DNA of 64,000 nucleotides from Ruegeria arenilitoris (GCF_013032445.1 NZ_WQCA01000016.1:1-64000), one strand, 5' to 3'. Counted from the stretch's first letter, positions 50,047 through 59,430 are shown. Notes: generated from the sequence alone by a model not told the origin. Translations and numbers: made by a program.

Positions 50047-53000
50047 TTAGAACGACCAGTTCAACCCTGCGCGCAAGTAGGGACCTTGAGCGTCATTTCC
50101 GATTTCCTGTTCGGCAGTGGCTTCGAACTGCATGCCGTGCATAAGGTCTTTTTCATACCCCAGCACAATGCTTGCACCGGTAAAGTCCGTGGACGCGAAT
50201 GTTAGCGTTTCCGTTGATGAGAACACGGTGACATCTGCGTTGGTGTCCCCCAGTCCTCTTCGTAGGACGCCGCTCAACTGACCAGAGATGACACCTCCGT
50301 GACCTAGCTCTTTATCAATTTCCGCGCCAAGTCGGGCTTCGATTACTTCCGTTGTGGCCGATCCGACAGTCGCGTTGGCATCGGATCTTGTTTCCGTGTA
50401 CTCGTCGTCTTTCTGGCGCGTATACCGAACTTCACCAATGCCGAGCAGTCCGAAATCGTCGCTGACATGGAATGCCCGCTCTATGCCGATGTGAGCAGTC
50501 AACAACTGACTGTCATAGTCGGCATGCGCGTCCGGGCTGCCGGTAATTTGACGCGACCGGTCCGTAGACAACCACCCGTAGCCGAACCCGAACTCGAGTG
50601 TGTAAGCGCCCACCTGACGTCCGATTGCGGTATCCAGATAGAAACCAGTGGTATCAAAATCGGTTGTGTCAGTATCGCCATCGGCGTTGAAAACACCCAT
50701 GCCCACAGCCAATGAAAGGCCATTGTCCAGCTGGCCGGAAAGCCCCACACTACCATCGAACAACACGATGTCGGTGTCATTGCCCGGTACAGTTTCAAAC
50801 TGACGGTATTGGGCATCTATCATCGCGTATGGCCGGAAACCTCCGAATGCAGCGGTCGCCTGCTGAAACGCGAAACCACGCGATACCTGCGCTGGCTGAT
50901 CGTATCTCAACGCATCGCTTGCACCGCCGACGACGCTTCCGAAAAAGGCCGTTACATCGCCAGAGATTCCGAGATCGCCAGTGTCCACAACAGCGTACAC
51001 AGGTGCTGATCCGCCCTCATCTTGGACAAACCAGGCTGATCTGCCGTCAGAGACTTGTGTCGTAAACACACCCACGCTTGGCGCAGCATCCTCAAAGTAG
51101 AAGACGTTACTGCCGCCTTGTGCATCCAGATTTACGTTGTGATCTTGCACCCGGATCAGACCGGATACCTGATCCTTGCTGTCTACATTCAGAGTACCAC
51201 TGCCCGTACCTAAGAAGATTGCATACGCCTTGCCGCCGTCGGATGTAGCCGAAATCCGGCCTACATCAGAAATTACACCGTCAAAGTTTTCGAAATACAG
51301 TCCGTAGGCTTCGGAAGACGCACCGCCAGTCGCAGTTGCCGTGATGGTGCCTGTATTCGAAAAGGTGCCTTGCATGTCTTCGATCCAGACACCTGCGGCG
51401 GATGCTCGGGCTCCGTCGGTGCCATTCACGATTTTAGCGGTCGCATCGATTGTACCGGAGTTCGTAACCGACGCGTTCACGTCATCATACAGCAGTATGC
51501 CTTGTGCTCTGAGGTTCGCAGCCCCCTGAGCGAGAACCGAAATGCTGCCGCTGTTTGCAACGCTTCCGGTTGTATCCCCCCGAATGTAGATACCGCGAGC
51601 AGTGGCCCAGTCTTTCTTGGAAATACTCACAGTGTCGATCACGCCTGAGTTAGTCAGATTACCTTCAAAGCCGTGACGGACGTAAAGACCGCTGGCATAG
51701 GCAGAACCTGTATCCCCTTCTGCGCGAACTGTAATATTGCCGCTGTTGGTGAAGTTTCCTTCCAGAGAGGCATCTTCATCTCTGGGGTCCTCGTTGCGTA
51801 TGTAGAACCCGTATGCTTCGGATTCGTCATCCGTGGTTGTTGATGTCACGTTCACTGTGCCAGAGTTTGTGACATTGCCGACAATTCCATCTTGCACTGC
51901 GAATCCTGCAGCAAGGGCACTTTCGTACCCTGTGGCGTCAGCGGTGATCGAACCGCTGTTAGAGAGATTGCCTTCCATCCGGTCTTCGACGATCAAGCCG
52001 GTTGCATAAGCCTCGGAGGTGTCAGATATCGCAGTCGCGGTGATCGAACCGGAGTTCTGAAAATTCCCTTCGAAATCGTCATCGATTTTCAGACCTGCGG
52101 CACTGGCTTCGGACTCACCCCGCGCGTTGACAGTGATTGACCCGCTGTTGGTGACGTCACCTTCCAGATCGTTTGCGATAAACAGGCCAAAAGCTTCGGC
52201 ACTTCCATTGTCTGTCTGGGTATTGACCGTAAGCGTACCTGAGTTGGCAAAGTTCCCGATCAGATCTTCGCTTACATAAAGACCGAACGCCTCAACACTA
52301 TCAGTTGACGTGCTGGTACCACGAATGTCGATTGTGCCTGAGTTCGTGAAATTCCCGTTGAGGTTCCCGGACAGGTAGAAACCCGAGGCGCTGACCTCGC
52401 TAGACGCCTGCCCAATGGCACGAATGGTTCCACTGTTCGAGATACTACCGTTGGTATCACCTTCGATATACACGGCGGCTGCATCGACACTGCCGGAAGA
52501 GGCAGACGCATTTGCGGTGATCGTACCGGTATTGTTGAAGTTCCCGTTCAGGTCGCTTTCCAAATGATACGCCCATGCCGTCGCTGACGTGTCGGCAGCA
52601 GCGTTGACGGTCACGGCCCCGCTGTTGCTTATTCCAGTGTTGATATCACTGACGAACAACAAGCCTAACGCTGAAGCCCCTTCTGCACCGGCAGCGGTGG
52701 CTTTGATTGTACCTGAGTTTGAAATGGTTGCGGTCGACTCAACACCCCCGACGAATACAGCCCCCAGCGCGCTCGCTCCATTGCTTGATGTGGAATTCGC
52801 GCTTGCTGTGACAGTCCCCGTGTTTGCGAACGCACCGCTATATTCTTGCAGCATAAGAAAGCCGAGGGCCGCAGCCCCGCTGCTGCCGTTCGCAGCGATG
52901 TTGATAGTTCCGTTGTTTCTGATGGCCCCGGATGCTTCGAGGTTCCCGGTCAGAACAACACCAATCCCGAATGAATTTCCTGAAGACGGGCCCGTAATGG

Positions 53001-53304
53001 TACCGTTGTTAGTGGCAGTGCTTGAGTAATTTGTGTTTATCTCGACCGCCGCGACGGCTGCGGTGGTCAAGTTAATTGCCCCCGTTTCAGTAATCGTTGC
53101 GTCGATATCCGATGAGATAACAGCCTGTGTGTTCTGAGGCGTGGAAATAACCTGAGCCTGGGCATTGCCTACCGTCAGGGCAGTTGCAGAAACAGAGGCT
53201 AGGAAAAGCGATGGCGCAACACTCGCCACCCGTCCTTTCCACTTCACCAAACGACCCCCTCGCGCCACACGATCATGGGCGCGCTCTGCTGCGCAGTCTT
53301 TCAT
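50047..53304 (-). CDS. Autotransporter with repeat-rich passenger and C-terminal beta-barrel
   Basis: A 1085-residue type V secretion protein. A long signal region with hydrophobic core (VAPSLFLASVSATALTVGNA, cleavage near AQAQ) leads a passenger of about 18 units of ~30-40 residues. Units carry an NSGTI-like turn (FTNSGTIDIRG, VTNSGSITVNA), indicating a beta-helix. The last ~270 residues form the translocator barrel, ending LRAGLNWSF with the terminal Phe of outer-membrane proteins. ATG 53304 and GTG 53247 both have GAGGGGG-type sites; the GTG would give a more standard signal peptide. The passenger is acidic and lacks Cys. Adhesin-like function is likely but unproven. Confidence 0.93.
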   Translation of the reverse strand: MKDCAAERAHDRVARGGRLVKWKGRVASVAPSLFLASVSATALTVGNAQAQVISTPQNTQAVISSDIDATITETGAINLTTAAVAAVEINTNYSSTATNNGTITGPSSGNSFGIGVVLTGNLEASGAIRNNGTINIAANGSSGAAALGFLMLQEYSGAFANTGTVTASANSTSSNGASALGAVFVGGVESTATISNSGTIKATAAGAEGASALGLLFVSDINTGISNSGAVTVNAAADTSATAWAYHLESDLNGNFNNTGTITANASASSGSVDAAAVYIEGDTNGSISNSGTIRAIGQASSEVSASGFYLSGNLNGNFTNSGTIDIRGTSTSTDSVEAFGLYVSEDLIGNFANSGTLTVNTQTDNGSAEAFGLFIANDLEGDVTNSGSITVNARGESEASAAGLKIDDDFEGNFQNSGSITATAISDTSEAYATGLIVEDRMEGNLSNSGSITADATGYESALAAGFAVQDGIVGNVTNSGTVNVTSTTTDDESEAYGFYIRNEDPRDEDASLEGNFTNSGNITVRAEGDTGSAYASGLYVRHGFEGNLTNSGVIDTVSISKKDWATARGIYIRGDTTGSVANSGSISVLAQGAANLRAQGILLYDDVNASVTNSGTIDATAKIVNGTDGARASAAGVWIEDMQGTFSNTGTITATATGGASSEAYGLYFENFDGVISDVGRISATSDGGKAYAIFLGTGSGTLNVDSKDQVSGLIRVQDHNVNLDAQGGSNVFYFEDAAPSVGVFTTQVSDGRSAWFVQDEGGSAPVYAVVDTGDLGISGDVTAFFGSVVGGASDALRYDQPAQVSRGFAFQQATAAFGGFRPYAMIDAQYRQFETVPGNDTDIVLFDGSVGLSGQLDNGLSLAVGMGVFNADGDTDTTDFDTTGFYLDTAIGRQVGAYTLEFGFGYGWLSTDRSRQITGSPDAHADYDSQLLTAHIGIERAFHVSDDFGLLGIGEVRYTRQKDDEYTETRSDANATVGSATTEVIEARLGAEIDKELGHGGVISGQLSGVLRRGLGDTNADVTVFSSTETLTFASTDFTGASIVLGYEKDLMHGMQFEATAEQEIGNDAQGPYLRAGLNWSF

Positions 53305-53574
53305 TTTCCGAATACCCCCTCGGAACTAATGTTCTGTTAACTATTGTTGCAAGGGCTAGCTAAATTCAAAGCTGGGCACAAATGTGACAGTTTTATATTT
53401 ATTGGGAAGATTTTCCTGTATTGCTCAAACGACACACAACATATCGACATGATACTTGACCTTGTCGGCGCTGCCGCACCGATGGACGATATCAAAAGAA
53501 TAGTCTAACACGTGGTGATTGCTGCGGCTAAACACGGTCATTTTGGGCGGTGCACTTCGGAGATGAGGCGAAAA

Positions 53575-55668
53575 ATGTACGAACAGAAACAGATTTCCGT
53601 ACAAGACGCCTATACTCAGGGTTTGTCACATTATGAGAACGGACATCTGAAACAAGCAGTTGGGCTTTTTTCGGAAATCATCCGTGTCGCACCCCGGCAT
53701 GCCGCATCACATCAAATGCTGGGCCTGATCGCCTATCGAATGGGGCAGTTTGAACCCGCTGTTGCCGCTTTCGAGCAAGCTGTGCGTCTGCAGCCGGGGA
53801 ATGGGGCCTTTCTTACGAATTTCACTGAAATTCTTCGTGCGTCCGGTCGGCTTGATCAGGCTTTGGAAGCCGGAGCTCAGGCAGTGCGTCTGGCGCCGGG
53901 CAACCCCGCGGCGCATTCCAATCTCGGGCTGGTCTATTACGACCGGAAAGACCTGAGCCAAGCAAAGACGTCGCAAGACCGTGCGCTGGCCCTTGATCCA
54001 AACTTTGATCGTGCAATCAATAACCTGGGAAGCATCGCCAGAGATGAAGGAGATCTCGGGAAAGCTTCAGAACTTTACCGAAAGGCGTTGCGGATCAATC
54101 CGGGTTCGACGGAGACCGCCAACAATCTTGTTTCGGTTCTTATCGAGGCCGAAAAACTTGCTGAAGCCGGCGAGTTTGCCAAGGCCCGTTTGAAAATCAG
54201 CCCTCGGGATGCAGAGCTGCACCGCAACTTCGGTCGGCTTCTGGTGCTTCAGAACGACTTGGATTCGGCCGAGGCCTGTTTCAGGACCTCCATCGATATC
54301 GACAGCACAAAGGCGGATAGCTTTGTCGGTTTGTCTCAGGTTTTGTTTGAAAAGAATCACCCAAAACTTGCTTTGATAGAAGCAGAACAGGCATTGCGTT
54401 TGGACCCGGACAACGCAGCAGCCTGCCATCAGTTGGCTTTGGTCGAAGCTCATCTCGGAGAGGTTGAAAAGGCCGAAACGCTGCATAAACGTGCTTTGGA
54501 ACTGAAGCCGGAAATGACTGCAAGCCATTTGGCTCTGGGTCACTTGGCAATGGAACAGGGAAAATTTGAAGCGGCGCGCCAAAGATTTGAAACGGCAGCC
54601 GAACTTGCTGACGACAAGTTGAGTGCGTTGATCGCACTTGCGCGTCTAGAGAAGGTCACCGAGAACAGCGAAGTGTTTCAATCTCTGGAAGCTGTGTCGT
54701 CTTCGGTGGAAACATTGCTGCCCCAGAAAGCCGTCGCCTATCATTATGCGATGGGCGATTGCTATGAACGGTTGGGGCGATACGACGAGGCCTTTTCGAG
54801 TTTCGAAAAGGGCGCGCGGGTCAAGCGTGGTCTAATTTCCTACGATCCCAATGAGATCGATCAGCTGACGGACGACCTTATCGCCACATTTAACCGTTCA
54901 ACGATAGAGCGGCTGCGCAGTTGCGCCATTTCGAGTGCAAAACCGATTTTTATCGTCGGAATGCCGCGTTCGGGCACAACGCTGACGGAATCCATCCTAG
55001 ACGCCCACCCGGATGTTTTCGGCGCAGGTGAGCTAAACGACCTGCAGAATGTTTTTGGCCGTTTGCCTGACGGAACAACGAATGTTCCGAGAGCTTTGCG
55101 TAGTACCACAGCAGAGGCTTTGACCCGATGCGCGGAAGACTACGTCGAGGCTTTGACAGCGCACTCTCCGAATGCGGTACATCTGGTTGACAAGATGCCG
55201 GCCAATTTCCAGCTGATCGGACTGATCCACGCGATCTTGCCGAATGCAAAGATCATACATATCGCGCGCGAACCCATGGATATTTGCTTGTCCTGCTATA
55301 CACGCCTGTTTGAACGTAGCCAATTGCACAGCTATGACCAGCAAGAGCTTGGCCAGTATTTCAACAACTATATACGTCTCATGAACCACTGGCGTGAAAC
55401 GCTGCCCGAGCATGCGTTCCACAACATTCACTATGAAGATCTGGTAGATGATATTGATGGCGTGGCACGGGGTATGATCGAGTATTGCGGCCTCGATTGG
55501 ACAGACGCTTGCCTGGAATTTTATTCGGGTGAACGGCGTGTCAGAACGGCCAGCGTACAACAGGTTCGCCAGCCGCTCTATTCTTCGTCCAAGGCGAAAT
55601 GGCGGCGATATGAACGGTATTTGCAACCGCTGATGGAAACCGTCGGTGAAAACCGAATTCGCTTCTGA
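53575..55668 (+). CDS. TPR-repeat protein with C-terminal sulfotransferase domain
   Basis: About 697 residues. Residues ~10-400 consist of roughly ten TPR units (for example AYTQGLSHYENGHLKQAVGL, AAHSNLGLVYYDRKDLSQAK). Residues ~450-690 are a PAPS-dependent sulfotransferase with 5'-loop IVGMPRSGTTLTESILDAHP and 3'-phosphate motif HIAREPMDICLSCYTRLF. The frame opens at 53512, but ATG 53575 has GAGG at good spacing. It diverges from the autotransporter gene across a ~270-base promoter region. TPR-sulfotransferases probably modify proteins or glycans. Sulfation of the neighbouring autotransporter is an attractive but untested idea. Confidence 0.92.
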   Translation: MYEQKQISVQDAYTQGLSHYENGHLKQAVGLFSEIIRVAPRHAASHQMLGLIAYRMGQFEPAVAAFEQAVRLQPGNGAFLTNFTEILRASGRLDQALEAGAQAVRLAPGNPAAHSNLGLVYYDRKDLSQAKTSQDRALALDPNFDRAINNLGSIARDEGDLGKASELYRKALRINPGSTETANNLVSVLIEAEKLAEAGEFAKARLKISPRDAELHRNFGRLLVLQNDLDSAEACFRTSIDIDSTKADSFVGLSQVLFEKNHPKLALIEAEQALRLDPDNAAACHQLALVEAHLGEVEKAETLHKRALELKPEMTASHLALGHLAMEQGKFEAARQRFETAAELADDKLSALIALARLEKVTENSEVFQSLEAVSSSVETLLPQKAVAYHYAMGDCYERLGRYDEAFSSFEKGARVKRGLISYDPNEIDQLTDDLIATFNRSTIERLRSCAISSAKPIFIVGMPRSGTTLTESILDAHPDVFGAGELNDLQNVFGRLPDGTTNVPRALRSTTAEALTRCAEDYVEALTAHSPNAVHLVDKMPANFQLIGLIHAILPNAKIIHIAREPMDICLSCYTRLFERSQLHSYDQQELGQYFNNYIRLMNHWRETLPEHAFHNIHYEDLVDDIDGVARGMIEYCGLDWTDACLEFYSGERRVRTASVQQVRQPLYSSSKAKWRRYERYLQPLMETVGENRIRF

Positions 55669-55799
55669 GCTTAGGATCGACTTGTATAACGGAAGGTTTC
55701 TGGCTCATCCGAACGGTCAACGAGTGAAAGCTACCCCGCCCGACTTTCGAAACGTGAATCACGCAGGTGATCCAAAATCTATGGGTCTTGACCCCAAGC

Positions 55800-56858
55800 T
55801 TAGGTTTCAAAGCTCACAGAAACGTTCTCTTCGGTCGCGACACTCTGGCAGGTCAGAATAAGTCCTTTTGAAACATCACTGTCTTCAAGAGCCATACGGT
55901 TCCGCATATGGACGGCTCCATGGGTTAAACGGGCGACACAAGCGCCACATACACCCGACTGACAACTGAAGGGTGGGTTCAGGCCGGCTGATCGGGCTGC
56001 TTCGAGAATGGTTTGTCCGGCGGATACAGGAATTTCTGTCGATGCGCCGTTCAGCTCTATGCACGCCGAGGCTGCGATCCCCGGCACGCTTGTGTCACTT
56101 TCGGTGTCGCCACCAAAGCTCTCCATGTGAATGCGGTCGTCCGGAACGTCCAGGTTGCGTAGGGCGGTGCGAGTATCTGAATTCATCGTGCCGGGACCGC
56201 AGATCCAGAATTGCGTGTCCTGCGCCACCGGAGGTGTTTCGGAAATCGATGCCTGAATGGCCTCTGCGTCCAGCCGTCCCGTGCGCCAAGGGCTGAACCA
56301 ACTGAACAAAGCGGGACGGGAAAGGACATGCCGCACGGTGAAACGTTGTGGGTATTGTGCCTGCATCCGGTCCAGTTCATCTGGAAAAAGGATGCTGTTC
56401 GCGCTTGAATTGCCAAAGACCAGATACGCCGAGGAATAGGGTTCGTCGGTCAACACAGACCTGATCATTGCGTAAAGAGGCGTAATACCGCTGCCCGCTC
56501 CGAAGAAATAATGGGTGCGGCGTTTCAAGCTTCCGGGGGTCAGAGTGAATTGGCCAAAAGGAGGCATGACTTCGACTGTGTCCCCTGCAGACAGAGTGTC
56601 GCCGATATGGTTGGACACGGTCCCACCTTTGACGCGTTTGACAGTGATGCGCAGCGGCGATCCCGGTGGGTTCGAGATGGTGTAACTGCGTCTGTGCTCC
56701 TCACCTGCGATCCGGAACCGGACGGTCAGATGTTGCCCGGCCGTCCACTGAAACTGATCGGCTAGGACAGGTGGGACGTCAAAGGTAACACTGGTCGCGG
56801 CTCCTTCGATTTCCTTTCGGATGTCCGTCACGGTTAAAGTGTGAAAGTCGCGTTGCAT
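55800..56858 (-). CDS. Ferredoxin reductase with C-terminal [2Fe-2S] ferredoxin domain (Rieske oxygenase partner)
   Basis: A 352-residue electron-transfer protein. The FAD-binding domain has the RRSYTISNPPGSP motif (near residue 55); the NAD domain has FFGAGSGITPLYAMIRS; the C-terminal plant-type ferredoxin has cysteines in PPFSCQSGVCGACVARL and the fourth in LILTCQSVA. This FNR-ferredoxin order is that of reductases serving Rieske oxygenases such as carnitine and glycine-betaine demethylating systems. It is the last gene of the leftward operon and would pass NAD(P)H electrons to the 57344 oxygenase. Confidence 0.93.
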   Translation of the reverse strand: MQRDFHTLTVTDIRKEIEGAATSVTFDVPPVLADQFQWTAGQHLTVRFRIAGEEHRRSYTISNPPGSPLRITVKRVKGGTVSNHIGDTLSAGDTVEVMPPFGQFTLTPGSLKRRTHYFFGAGSGITPLYAMIRSVLTDEPYSSAYLVFGNSSANSILFPDELDRMQAQYPQRFTVRHVLSRPALFSWFSPWRTGRLDAEAIQASISETPPVAQDTQFWICGPGTMNSDTRTALRNLDVPDDRIHMESFGGDTESDTSVPGIAASACIELNGASTEIPVSAGQTILEAARSAGLNPPFSCQSGVCGACVARLTHGAVHMRNRMALEDSDVSKGLILTCQSVATEENVSVSFET

Positions 56859-56870
56859 GGGAATATTCCG

Positions 56871-57347
56871 TCACCGGTAATCGTAGGTCGTGGTCAAAGA
56901 GTGGATCACTGTCCCGCCAAGATACGGGGCAAAAACAAACTCATCCGTCTGGCGCATTGTGCCGGAGTGGCCCTGCCAATCGTAATCGACATGCGTCACG
57001 GCGGTAACATGCGAAACGCCATCCTCAACTCTTGACGAAATTTCGGGGATGGATCGTCGGGTTTCCCTGTACCCCTCCAGCGCATTCGCAATCTCGGGGT
57101 CTTCCGTGTCGGCGTCATCCGCGACCCGGTAGGTGAAGACGTCGTCCTTTTGCCCCATACCGTATTTCAGGATGACCCGGTGCGTGGCATCGGGGTGCCA
57201 GTCGCTCCAGGTGGCCAGCAGGCTTTGTTCGTCCTCAGCTTGCAGGATGCGCGCAGCAACGTCTTCGGGCGCGTCTGCCTGCGCGGTCAGCGCCAAAACC
57301 AACGCAAGCGCAACACCGATCAAAGTGGCTTGAGCCGGTTTCATCAC
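56871..57347 (-). CDS. Secreted small protein in the Rieske operon (NTF2/SnoaL-like?)
   Basis: A 158-residue protein with an N-terminal signal peptide (MMKPAQATLIGVALALVLAL, cleavage near TAQADA). The mature part, with RRSIPEISSRVEDGVSHVTA and a beta-rich C-terminus ending SLTTTYDYR, looks like an NTF2/SnoaL-type cone. I cannot assign a family firmly. It overlaps the oxygenase end by 4 bases and precedes the reductase by 12. Many Rieske oxygenases have an NTF2-fold beta subunit, but those are cytoplasmic. A periplasmic copy suggests substrate binding outside the membrane, or the similarity is only superficial. Confidence 0.65.
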   Translation of the reverse strand: MMKPAQATLIGVALALVLALTAQADAPEDVAARILQAEDEQSLLATWSDWHPDATHRVILKYGMGQKDDVFTYRVADDADTEDPEIANALEGYRETRRSIPEISSRVEDGVSHVTAVTHVDYDWQGHSGTMRQTDEFVFAPYLGGTVIHSLTTTYDYR

Positions 57348-58507
57348 GCGTCCCCGTCACGGTCTTGCATGAAGCTCAACACCGCTTTCTGATGTTGGGT
57401 GATCGGGCTTTCTCCGACTCCGGCGGGACCGATTTCAAGGTAAGGGCTTTTCAGAGATTTCTGTTGCTGCTCACAGGCGTAGATGTCCTCGGCCGTGAAA
57501 TCGCCAGAGGCCATCGGGTCGTCCGCGCCGGTGGCATCGTCGCCTTGGTATTTCGCGCCGCCGAAGTCCTTCCAGAAGCCCCAGCTTTTCCATTGCTGCT
57601 TCTGAAATGCCCAATCCGATACGTTGGCCAGTTTTGTCCGGTTTTCGACCCGCGTCAGGTCGGGGGCCAGCGGCGTGATCACGAACAGGTTCCAGCTTTC
57701 CTCACTGGCACCGATGCCAATACCGGGAAACAGCATCGGGACCCAGGCTCCGACATGGGGTTCCGGGATCGTGCGCGGCATCGGCAGGTTGGCTTCGTGG
57801 TTCTTCGCATAGGCTTCTGAGGGTGGCTCCCAAAAGTGGTAATGCGGCCCCTTCCAGCCATACTCGGCCTTGGCATGATCATACATGTGCAGCGTGTTCG
57901 AGTGCAGATGGCTCAGGTGGTAAACGTCGATGTAATTCTCGACGATGATCTTCCAGTTGGCCTTGATCTCATAGGTATTCCGGCCTTCGGTGTATTCCAC
58001 CAGTTCTTCTGGTTTGTGCGGTCCAAGGAAGGGGTCCACCTCTCCGAACCATTCGGCAAGGGTGGGCGCATCCGGATCTGGATGCACAAACAGCATACCC
58101 CGCCAGACGTCGACGCTGGCCGGTTTGAGTCCAAGACAGGACTTGTCAACACCGTTTGGAAACTCGATGGCTTCATCAGGAACCGAGATAAGATTGCCTT
58201 CCAGATCATAGGTCCAGTCGTGATACGGGCAGGTCAGGGCTTTCTGCGTCTTGCCGACCGCGCGGATCAGTTGGGTGCCCCGGTGGCGGCAAATGTTGTG
58301 AAACGCGCGCAGGCGGTGGTCGCGGCCCATCACAATGAACAGGTTGTTCAGGCCTGCCTGAACTGACAGGTAGTGTCCCGGACCCTCGATATCCTCGACC
58401 AAGCCGGCAAACCGCCAAGTGCGTGAGAAGATCAGATGCTGTTCCCTGTCGAACCAGTCCTGCGCGGTGTAAGCCTCAACCGGCAGATGGTGATACATTT
58501 TGGTCAT
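57344..58507 (-). CDS. Rieske non-heme iron oxygenase, alpha subunit
   Basis: A 387-residue terminal oxygenase. Rieske [2Fe-2S] ligands are Cys73-x-His75 (CRHRGTQL) and Cys93-x2-His96 (CPYHDWTYDLEG). The mononuclear iron ligands are in ENYIDVYHLSHLHSNTL (two His) with a later Asp in the catalytic domain. Length and the HLPVEAYTAQDWFDREQHL opening match enzymes acting on quaternary amines (betaine or carnitine type), although aromatic substrates remain possible. ATG 58507 has GAGGTGC upstream. It lies third in the TetR-led operon. The coupling to a 2Fe-2S reductase at 55800 is typical. Confidence 0.92.
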   Translation of the reverse strand: MTKMYHHLPVEAYTAQDWFDREQHLIFSRTWRFAGLVEDIEGPGHYLSVQAGLNNLFIVMGRDHRLRAFHNICRHRGTQLIRAVGKTQKALTCPYHDWTYDLEGNLISVPDEAIEFPNGVDKSCLGLKPASVDVWRGMLFVHPDPDAPTLAEWFGEVDPFLGPHKPEELVEYTEGRNTYEIKANWKIIVENYIDVYHLSHLHSNTLHMYDHAKAEYGWKGPHYHFWEPPSEAYAKNHEANLPMPRTIPEPHVGAWVPMLFPGIGIGASEESWNLFVITPLAPDLTRVENRTKLANVSDWAFQKQQWKSWGFWKDFGGAKYQGDDATGADDPMASGDFTAEDIYACEQQQKSLKSPYLEIGPAGVGESPITQHQKAVLSFMQDRDGDA

Positions 58508-58516
58508 CAAAGCACC

Positions 58517-58780
58517 TCAGGCAAGAAGATGGGCATATTGGGGAAACAGGCTGGCGGCGATCATCATCAGACCCAGCACAGCCCAGAGGCAGACAATGGC
58601 CCAGTAGAGAAGGGGGTCATCATCCCGGTTTATCTCAAACACCAGAAAGGCCTGCCCGTTCATGATCGTTGGCACGACCCACCAAACAAAGAGCAACCCC
58701 CAGACCCAGTAGATTCCAAGCACCGTGGCCACCAGAAGGATGGGTAACGCAATGTAGTTCGCGGTTCTGGCAGGGCTCAT
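58517..58780 (-). CDS. 87-residue membrane protein
   Basis: A small protein with two to three membrane helices. One is at residues ~8-28 (YIALPILLVATVLGIYWVWG), one may continue through LLFVWWVVPTIMNGQAFLVF, and a last is at LLYWAIVCLWAVLGLMMIAA. No known family is recognised. ATG 58780 overlaps the TetR stop (ATGA at 58777-58780), and the Rieske gene follows 9 bases later, so it belongs to this operon. It could be an accessory transporter-like or anchoring subunit for the oxygenase system; this is inference from position. Confidence 0.8.
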   Translation of the reverse strand: MSPARTANYIALPILLVATVLGIYWVWGLLFVWWVVPTIMNGQAFLVFEINRDDDPLLYWAIVCLWAVLGLMMIAASLFPQYAHLLA

Positions 58781-59367
58781 TGCGTCGTCTCCAAAACCGA
58801 GGCTAACAGCGTGGCGGCCTGTTTCAACTCGGCACGCCATGCTTCGGGCGGATTCAGCGGGGACAGGGCATCCATACTCACAAAGATCGCCGAGATACCC
58901 TGGGTCACAGCCCGAATACGTGGGTCCGGTGCCGAAGGGGCTGCGCGCCTGAGGATGGCTTCGATCACATCAAAGAAGTCCGTGAGACTGTCCATCAAGC
59001 CCTGCCGCAGGTCCGGTCGATCCGGCACCGCCGCCACCAGTGCCTGATAAGCAAGCATCAAACGCGGATCGGTCCCGCCATCTAGTGAAAACAACGCATC
59101 TACAAGGTCCGAAGGGGATGCCTCAGCCGGAAGCGCCTGGCGCAATCCTTCCAGTGAATCTGCGAAGCCAGCGATGGTGTGGGCGGCCAGTGCGCTGACC
59201 ATTTCGTCCTTGTTTCCAAGGTAATGACGCAGAAGCGGGCGCTTGACGCCAGCTACCTCTGCAATTCGCTGCTGGGTCGCGCCTTCAAGCCCGAACCGCG
59301 CCACGCATGTAAGGTATGCATCGAGGATCTCATGTGATCGTTGGTCTTTCAGAGAGGGTCTGGGCAT
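58777..59367 (-). CDS. TetR-family regulator (BetI-like) heading the Rieske operon
   Basis: About 196 residues. HTH: FGLEGATQQRIAEVAGVKRP then LLRHYLGNKDEMVSALAAHT. This variant resembles BetI-type repressors. The frame opens at a TTG (59397), but ATG 59367 starts the MPRPSLKDQRSHEILDAYLT core. The gene is first in the operon with the membrane protein, Rieske oxygenase, secreted protein and reductase. Two copies of the TGTCA-N4-TGACA palindrome lie directly upstream of this start, which suggests autorepression of the entire operon. The inducer would be the oxygenase substrate. Confidence 0.9.
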   Translation of the reverse strand: MPRPSLKDQRSHEILDAYLTCVARFGLEGATQQRIAEVAGVKRPLLRHYLGNKDEMVSALAAHTIAGFADSLEGLRQALPAEASPSDLVDALFSLDGGTDPRLMLAYQALVAAVPDRPDLRQGLMDSLTDFFDVIEAILRRAAPSAPDPRIRAVTQGISAIFVSMDALSPLNPPEAWRAELKQAATLLASVLETTQ

Positions 59368-59382
59368 TTGTATCTCATAAAC

Positions 59383-59430
59383 TGTCACTGTTGACAAATA
59401 ACCCTGATCCTTATTTTGTCAACAGTGACA
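59383..59430. promoter_or_regulatory. Double operator upstream of the Rieske operon
   Basis: Two copies of a 14-base element lie in opposite orientation: TGTCACTGTTGACA (59383-59396) and TGTCAACAGTGACA (59417-59430). Each is TGTCA-N4-TGACA, and the second extends to TTGTCA-N4-TGACAA. Centers are 34 bases apart. Position just ahead of the TetR start suggests that the TetR dimer binds both. Confidence 0.7.

Noticed and set aside
50047-53304. Regular repeats considered as a CRISPR or DNA satellite array
   Set aside because: The periodicity is at the protein level (NSGTI turns) inside one open frame. DNA units are diverged and there are no identical repeats with spacers.
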